DNA of 11,872 bases, from positions 1 to 11,872 of the forward strand of contig CAZIMT010000104.1 of assembly GCA_964540295.1 (NCBI GenBank), written 5' to 3'. The notes beneath the pieces were generated by a model. It was not told the origin of the DNA. It was given only the letters and a program-made list of their open reading frames with translations, and made no database searches. Shown in pieces: positions 7,259 to 11,872 of this stretch. The first letter of the stretch is position 1, and every line of letters starts with the position of its first letter. This DNA comes from CAZCPB01 sp964540295. Its GTDB lineage: Bacteria > Planctomycetota > Phycisphaerae > Phycisphaerales > UBA1924. Both the position numbers and the translations under genes were made by a program.

Positions 7259-7714
7259 TTAGATGTTCAGCGCGCAGAACCACCGGAGCGCTTCGCGGTT
7301 GGCCTTGATAAACAACCGATCACCTCGCCATGAGGGAAGTCCCGCGATCATCGCTGGATCCGGCATTGGGAGATCGGACAGCACCACGAACGCAATCATC
7401 GCGATCGCGTTCAATTCTTGATCGAGTGTCGAGAACTTGGCCTCAACCTTCAGAGCCGCCTCATCGGAGGCACCTTGGCAGGAGGGACAAGAAGGACAAT
7501 CGCGGGGGAGCGAGCCTTCGTGATCTTCCGGAGCTGATTCTTCGTTTGACGAAGGCTGCGCGTGGCAACTCTGGCAGCATGCAGCTGACTTTTCCTGAGG
7601 ATCCAGCGTGCTTCCGCAAGCAGTTCCCGCCAATGCCATTGCCTGGCAGCAGCACAGCGGCGTGCAGACGCCGATAAGCAAGGCCACTAGAATTCGGATA
7701 AGCGGGTGTCGCAT
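7259..7714 (-). CDS. Small exported Cys-rich protein, function unknown (possible metal binding)
   Basis: The 151-residue product starts with a hydrophobic signal-like segment (about 6-29) that itself contains a CxxxCCC cluster at 17-23. The next part has CCQSC at 46-50, an acidic Ser/Glu stretch, and CPSCPSC at 73-79, giving 12 cysteines in all. A second hydrophobic patch lies at about 102-113, and the C-terminus reads EALRWFCALNI. CxxC-type clusters of this kind can bind soft metals, and the gene lies in a neighbourhood with heavy-metal efflux remnants; both lead me to infer a metal-related role, without family recognition. It is divergent from the gene at 7974. ATG 7714 has only a weak ribosome site (GAG). 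It could be co-transcribed with the downstream export operon, since the gap is 128 bases. Confidence 0.7.
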   Translation of the reverse strand: MRHPLIRILVALLIGVCTPLCCCQAMALAGTACGSTLDPQEKSAACCQSCHAQPSSNEESAPEDHEGSLPRDCPSCPSCQGASDEAALKVEAKFSTLDQELNAIAMIAFVVLSDLPMPDPAMIAGLPSWRGDRLFIKANREALRWFCALNI

Positions 7715-7973
7715 AGTTCTCGAAATGGTATGGCGACAGATGCAATCGGCTCAACGTCCGGTCGGATCCAAGCTCAAACGAAAACTTTGGTACGCCATGA
7801 GCTTCACTCCGAGCTCTTTCCCGCGAGACCGACGACAATTGCGGCCTCGGGGTCGGGCGTTTCTTGCCTCACGCGCTTCAGCGATTCACCGAGATTAAGT
7901 GCCAAGCGAAAATGACCGATAATCGATCAGTGACCTCTCTGACCATAGAGCCGTATACACTTCCGCGTACCGC
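7715..7973. other. Divergent intergenic region between two Cys-rich protein genes
   Basis: The 259 bases should hold promoters for both directions. TGACC occurs three times in direct orientation, at 7913-7917, 7931-7935 and 7940-7944, with start-to-start distances of 18 and 9. This might be a regulator site, but the word is short. Nothing else stands out. Confidence 0.5.
7930..7959 (+). promoter_or_regulatory. Weak candidate promoter for the gene at 7974
   Basis: GTGACC at 7930-7935 (four of six matches to TTGACA) and TATACA at 7954-7959 (four of six to TATAAT) are separated by 18 bases. Transcription would begin around 7966, giving a leader of under ten bases. That fits the absence of a ribosome site before ATG 7974. 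The match is poor and could be chance. Confidence 0.2.
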
Positions 7974-8429
7974 ATGTACCAAACTATCCCCCAGCACCTC
8001 ATTGCAATTCTCTGCCTCGTGGCCCTTGGCCTTGGGCAGACGGTTTTCTCGTCAATGGGAGTGCTGTGCACGGATGCGTCGGGCGAGAGCCGGATCGAGT
8101 ACGCCTGCATCAAGACAAGTGAGGGGCAATGTCTGACCTCGTGTACCAACGGTGCTTCAGCGTTGATTGAGGACGATCACGACGAGGATTCAAGGACGCT
8201 CCCTGAGCCTTGTGAGGATCAACCGCTCAGTCAGCAGTTCAACGCGGCGAAGCTCCTTCCTCAATGGATTACCATTGATACGGTTTTGGCGACTTTCGTG
8301 GTCGCTGTCTTCTGCGACACCTGGTCTTCGCCTCTCGCCGAGTCGGTTGGGTCTGGGCGCACCCCGGTTGACCGGGAGCGACCGCCGGATTCGCTTGCGC
8401 GATTGCGCACGATCATCCTCATAGTCTAG
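7974..8429 (+). CDS. Small exported Cys-containing protein, function unknown
   Basis: The 151-residue product has a signal-like hydrophobic stretch at about 8-24 (HLIAILCLVALGLGQTVF). A Cys-containing region follows, with cysteines at 32, 45, 53, 57 and 80, including CLTSC at 53-57, and then a short acidic His/Asp run EDDHDED at 66-72. A second hydrophobic patch is at about 101-114, and the end is RPPDSLARLRTIILIV. It shares with the divergent neighbour the length, the N-terminal signal, the Cys clusters, a second hydrophobic patch and a hydrophobic C-terminal end, though the sequences do not align obviously. A role in metal binding or in regulation of a metal-efflux operon is inferred from position, upstream of a TolC/CusB/CusA locus on the same strand. 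No ribosome site is visible, so translation may be leaderless or the start may differ. Confidence 0.65.
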   Translation: MYQTIPQHLIAILCLVALGLGQTVFSSMGVLCTDASGESRIEYACIKTSEGQCLTSCTNGASALIEDDHDEDSRTLPEPCEDQPLSQQFNAAKLLPQWITIDTVLATFVVAVFCDTWSSPLAESVGSGRTPVDRERPPDSLARLRTIILIV

Positions 8430-8705
8430 TTTCGTGACCATGCTCTCTCGCCGCGTTTGCTGACGTTTGGCGAGCTGGCCGCACTGAGGGTTGAGGCGGA
8501 TTCGCTCTCTTGGCGCTGCGAGCGGCCACTCACCAAGCTGGCTCCAAATGGCGACGATACGAGTTTCCGTGCCTCGCGGCTCGAGCTTCATCTCAACTCA
8601 CGGCCTCAGCATACCTCCGGGCGTATCCGCCTCGCGGCATCGTGTCTCAGATCCACCAACCGAACGACACCACACTTGCCTCGATTGGCAATGACGAGTT
8701 CATCC
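8430..8705. other. Intergenic region before the TolC-family gene
   Basis: The 276 bases contain no recognisable gene. The TolC frame stays open back to 8457, but the upstream residues are not signal-like or family-like, so I treat them as untranslated. No clear promoter or terminator was found. Confidence 0.5.
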
Positions 8706-10199
8706 ATGAATCCATTACTGAACGCACGCATATCCAACCAGCATCGCTGCATCGGCTCTCGCGTGACTCCGCTCGCGCTGATGGTCGCCGCGGCACTCGT
8801 GTCCGGCTGCACCACCACGCCGCGAGGAGATACGGACACCTCGCGGTCCATTGGCGAGGCGACCGGCCAAGCGGCACCGATTCAGTTCGTGGCCGTCGGC
8901 CCCGACGGCGGCTCGCTTGACGAGCCCGACGTTGCTGGAAATGCACTCACGCTCGCCGATGCGCTTCGCAGGGCGGTGACGACCGATCCCGGCCTCCAGG
9001 CCGCGATGGCCCGCGTACGCATCGCGATGGCCGAGGCGGACCAATCGCGGTTGCTTCCCAATCTCGTGCTCAATGTCGTACTCCGCTGGGGTTCCGGAAA
9101 GCCGCAGATCGAGGCATCGCTGGCGCAGGACTTCGTGCAGGCCTTGCAGATTCCTCAGCGGTCGAGCGCCGCTGACAACCGGCTTGGACAGGTCGCGGCG
9201 GAGGCTGTCACCGAGGCTATCGACGTGGCCAGCGAGGTTCAGGATCGGTACACGATGGCCCAGGCATCGGCGGCGCTCGTGCCGGTGCTCCGGGCACGCA
9301 TGGACTTGCTCGAGCGCCTCGTTGCGGTCGCCAAGTCGCGGCTGGATGCGGGCGAAGGGATGCGGAGCGATGAAGTCACCCTCAACGCTCAACGCGTTGA
9401 GTTGCAGGTCGAGATCGATCATGCCGTGCTCTCCGAGCGAGAAGAGCGGCTGCGTCTGGCGAGGCTCATCGGCGAACCGTCCTCAGCCGCGGTCTGGTCG
9501 CTGGAAGCGTGGGCAGCACCGACCATCGACATGCAGCCTGAAGCTCGATGGGTCGACGCGGCTCTTCGCCAGCGTCCTGAGCTCATGGCGATCGCCTGGA
9601 AGCTCAAGGCCTTGGGCGACGATGAGGCGTTGGCAAGGCTGCTGCCCTGGGATGGCGCGAGCGTCGGGGTCGATGCGCAGCGTGACGATAAATGGTTCGC
9701 AGGACCATCCGTGTCGACGCCCATCCCGGTGTTTGACATGGGCCAGGCGCAGCGCGCCAAGCTGACCGCCGAGCAAATGGAGGCACGGCACGAGCTGACG
9801 CTGACACGACGCAAAGTCGTCGAGGATGTCCGTACCGCATACCAGACCCTGATGGCCAGTTCCGCCAACCTCGCTCGTATCAAAAACGAACTCATCCCAC
9901 TTCAGCAGCAACGCCGCGCCCTCGCCGAGGATGCGTACCGCGCCGGACAAAGTGACGTGACTGCGCTTTTCCTCGCCGAACAGGACTTGAAGCTTTCGCA
10001 GACCAAAGCCATCGAAGTCGAACGCCAGGCCGCGACGGCGCTGGTCCGCCTGCAACGCGCGGTCGGTGGTCCGGGTGTCGCTTCGACACTGTTTCATACC
10101 GCCGCCGACCCGACTATTTCCAATCCCCAGCTTCAGCCCTCTCCCTCGGCATTCGCAACGAGCGCGACGGCACTGCCCGATCGTGGATCTCGACACTGA
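8706..10199 (+). CDS. TolC-family outer-membrane efflux lipoprotein (CusC/OprM-like)
   Basis: About 497 residues fits the family. The N-terminus has a basic stretch, a hydrophobic core and the lipobox LVSG before Cys35 (LMVAAALVSGCTTT), so the mature protein is predicted to be a lipid-anchored outer-membrane channel. The body shows the duplicated TolC pattern. LADALRRAVTTDPGLQAAMA is followed by the helical stretch AEADQSRLLPNL, long Ala/Glu/Arg-rich helices, and then the second half beginning near WVDAALRQRPELMAIAWKLK and ending with YRAGQSDVTALFLAEQDLKL. Three such chains normally form one channel. ATG 8706 or the in-frame ATG 8691 are both possible; neither has a strong ribosome site, and 8706 gives the more usual signal length. 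The adaptor and pump that should follow are broken, so the channel may be orphaned or borrowed by the ABC exporter. Confidence 0.88.
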   Translation: MNPLLNARISNQHRCIGSRVTPLALMVAAALVSGCTTTPRGDTDTSRSIGEATGQAAPIQFVAVGPDGGSLDEPDVAGNALTLADALRRAVTTDPGLQAAMARVRIAMAEADQSRLLPNLVLNVVLRWGSGKPQIEASLAQDFVQALQIPQRSSAADNRLGQVAAEAVTEAIDVASEVQDRYTMAQASAALVPVLRARMDLLERLVAVAKSRLDAGEGMRSDEVTLNAQRVELQVEIDHAVLSEREERLRLARLIGEPSSAAVWSLEAWAAPTIDMQPEARWVDAALRQRPELMAIAWKLKALGDDEALARLLPWDGASVGVDAQRDDKWFAGPSVSTPIPVFDMGQAQRAKLTAEQMEARHELTLTRRKVVEDVRTAYQTLMASSANLARIKNELIPLQQQRRALAEDAYRAGQSDVTALFLAEQDLKLSQTKAIEVERQAATALVRLQRAVGGPGVASTLFHTAADPTISNPQLQPSPSAFATSATALPDRGSRH

Positions 10200-10264
10200 G
10201 CCCGTTACCTCGCCACTCTCCCTGCAACGAAAACCTGATTACTGAGACTTCACCCGTGCAAACC

Positions 10265-10714
10265 ATGTCCACGAACCACTCCGCCCCAACTCGACTCGCA
10301 CGGGTTGGCCTTGCCAGCGATGCACTTACGCTCAGCCTTCTCGCCGGGTGCGACAAGCACACCGAGGGCGATGAGCACGGCCACCCTCCCGCGGCAAAGC
10401 CTGCGGCAAAGACCGATCCGCACGCGGGTCAAGACCACGGGTCTGGTGCGAGGAATAGTGAGGGAGCCGGGGCGAGCGAGAACGCTCATGCCGACGAGGT
10501 CAAGCTCGCCACCGAGGTCATCGAGTGTTACGGCGTCAAGGTGGAGCCAGCCTAGATGTGGATTCTCAAGCCGACGTTCATCACGCCCGCTCGCGTGGGT
10601 TTCAACACCGAGGCGATGGCTTACGTCGGCTCGCCGCCGCGCGGTCGGGCCGTCGAAATCAAGGCCCGGCTCGGTGACACCGTGAAGAAGCGCGATGCCC
10701 TTGTCGTCATCTGC
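10265..10714 (+). pseudogene. cusB: Remnant of a CusB-like RND adaptor lipoprotein (N-terminal part only, one nonsense codon)
   Basis: The frame begins with a lipoprotein signal ending LLAGC (ATG 10265; GTG 10256 is also in frame). It continues through a His/Lys/Asp-rich linker (DEHGHPPAAK, DPHAGQDHG) and VKLATEVIECYGVKVEPA to TAG 10553-10555, then in the same frame MWILKPTFITPARVGFNTEA and GRAVEIKARLGDTVKKRDAL. The last stretch is the typical start of the barrel and lipoyl half of heavy-metal adaptors. Reading glutamine (CAG) instead of TAG would join both parts naturally. After VVI at about 10711 the sequence changes without frameshift to a pump sequence, so roughly the last two-thirds of the adaptor are gone. 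An Asp inside the signal core (GLASDALTLSLLAGC) is another sign of decay. It starts 65 bases after the TolC-family gene. It cannot make a working adaptor unless an intact copy exists elsewhere. Confidence 0.8.
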
Positions 10715-11872
10715 ATCCGCGGCAAGGTAACCGAAAAAGATATGTTCCTGATCCGCTGGGCCAAAGTTGCCTATGAGCCGGTGGCCAAGTTCGCCGTGAA
10801 GTTTCGCTACGCAGTGGTCGCCGCGGCGGTGGTCGCGTTCCTGGGTTCGTTGCTCCTCTTTACGCGGCTGGGGCAGGAGTTTGTCCCCACCCTCGACGAG
10901 AAGGACATCGCCATGCACGCCATGCGCATCTCCTCCACCTCGCTCACGCAGTCGCAGAACATGCAGTTCGACGTGGAGCGAGCCGTCTCGTAGATTCCCG
11001 AAGTGGCGTTCATCTATTCCAAGACCGGCACGGCGGAACTCGCCTCCGACCTCATGCCCCCCGATGTCTCCGACACCTTCATCATCCTCAAGGACAAGAC
11101 CCAGTAGCGGAGCGAGGCCGATTTTGAAAAACTCATTGCGGACAAGACCGCCGAGATGGCGAAAATGGGCGATCACGCCGGGGACCACGATGAGCACGGC
11201 GCAGAGGGGGGAGGCGGGAACGAAGAAGGAGAGATCAAGATCGAGGGCCACAAGGGCAAGCTCATCTAACTTATCCAGCTCATCGTCGCCGCTGTTCCCG
11301 GCAACAACTACGAGTTCACGCAGCCGATCCACGTGCGGTTCAACGAACTCATCTCTGGCGTGCGCGGCGACGTGGCGATCAAGGTGTACGGCGACGACCA
11401 GGCCGCGATGAAGAAACCGGCCCAGCAGATTCTCGCGGCTCTTTCGGCGATTTCGGGCGCGGCGGATGCGAAAATGAAGCAGACCGAGGAGCTGCCGGTG
11501 ATGACCGTTGAGACTGATCGCGCGGCCGTCGCTCGCTACGGCGTCTCTATCCACGACGTGCAGACGGTGGTGGCGACCGCGATGAGAGGCGCGGAAGCGG
11601 GACAGGTCTTCGAGGGTGACCGCCGATTCGACCTGGTGGTGCTTCTCCCCGATGCACTCCGAGGCAAGATCGACACGCTTGAAAAACTCTCGATCCCGCT
11701 GCCGAAAAGTCAGGACCAGTCACAAGTCGTGCGGCTTGCCCGCGCGGACAGTCGCATTGGCAAGATAAACCAAAGTGAAGAGATGAGCTTCATCTCGCTG
11801 GGACAGGTCGCACGGGTGGAAGTCGCCGAGGGCACCAACCAGATCAGCCGCGAGAACGGGAAGCGGCGGGTG
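10715..11872 (+). pseudogene. cusA: Remnant of a CusA/CzcA-like heavy-metal RND pump (second half, three nonsense codons, runs off window)
   Basis: The frame opens mid-protein at RGKVTEKDMFLIRWAKVAY, which in this family follows the first membrane bundle. It continues through a membrane segment (YAVVAAAVVAFLGSLLLF), then LGQEFVPTLDEKDIAMHAMR and the family signatures YSKTGTAELASD, YEFTQPIHVRFNELISGVRG and GAEAGQVFEGDRRFDLVVLL. In-frame stops occur at 10991 (TAG), 11105 (TAG) and 11267 (TAA). Family context suggests Q, W and E at these places, each one base change away. The first half, with the membrane segment carrying the proton-relay acidic residues, is missing, so the product could not pump even with readthrough. 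A His/Asp/Glu/Gly-rich insert lies at 11165-11260. Metal specificity cannot be read, because the residues for it are partly outside the window. The frame is still open at base 11872. Confidence 0.85.

Noticed and set aside
7461..7838. 125-codon minus-strand frame overlapping the Cys-rich gene
   Set aside because: It is another frame of the same strand over a gene with a better signal peptide and Cys pattern; its product looks random.
8457..8705. N-terminal extension of the TolC-family protein back to 8457
   Set aside because: The extra 83 residues are polar, precede a normal lipoprotein signal and have no ribosome site, so a start at 8706 (or 8691) is far more likely.
10553..11269. Alternative genetic code or stop-codon readthrough making one long protein
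   Set aside because: Other genes in the window end normally at TAG (2004, 8427), TGA and TAA, the four stops include both TAG and TAA, and the expected residues differ. The large deletion would leave the product non-functional anyway.
10250..11554. 434-codon open frame on the minus strand opposite the cusB/cusA remnant
   Set aside because: It is the antisense of the family-matching plus frame, with composition typical of a GC-rich shadow and no recognisable domain.

Overview
The window is GC-rich, and its gene content suggests a planctomycete-like bacterium (Planctomycetota, perhaps a Phycisphaerae relative). The hints are an exported double-domain protein with a PWDYCC motif, small exported Cys-rich proteins beside a metal-efflux locus, and the style of the split ABC exporter. 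This placement rests on family memory, not on a search. A run of 10 N at 2347-2356 shows that the sequence is a scaffolded draft, possibly metagenomic.

Layout. (1) 2-915, plus strand: the tail of one sugar-transferase-like gene and a complete paralogue with a DTD motif, coupled by a 4-base overlap. (2) 7130-909, minus strand: an apparent export operon, read as MacA-like membrane fusion protein, LolD/MacB-type ATPase, FtsX-type permease 1, a 372-bp gap, FtsX-type permease 2 (interrupted by the N run), and an exported two-repeat protein of unknown function. The 372-bp gap carries a diverged tandem array of eight 21-bp units whose consensus is an 18-bp perfect palindrome. (3) 7259-8429: two small exported Cys-rich proteins, divergently oriented. 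(4) 8706-11872, plus strand: an intact TolC-family outer-membrane lipoprotein, followed by a ruined heavy-metal RND efflux locus. In that ruin the head of a CusB-like adaptor is joined in frame to the second half of a CusA/CzcA-like pump, with four in-frame stop codons.

How it fits together. Region 2 encodes the inner-membrane and periplasmic parts of a tripartite ABC exporter: one ATPase, two different permeases and one adaptor. It has no outer-membrane channel of its own. Region 4 has an intact channel gene next to a destroyed CusB/CusA pair. The channel may once have served the metal pump and could now serve the ABC exporter, which is inference. The Cys-rich proteins fit a metal-handling neighbourhood.

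The two items most worth a second look are the palindromic 21-bp array (3270-3437) and the deletion-fusion cusB'-'cusA remnant, which has four stops but no frameshift.
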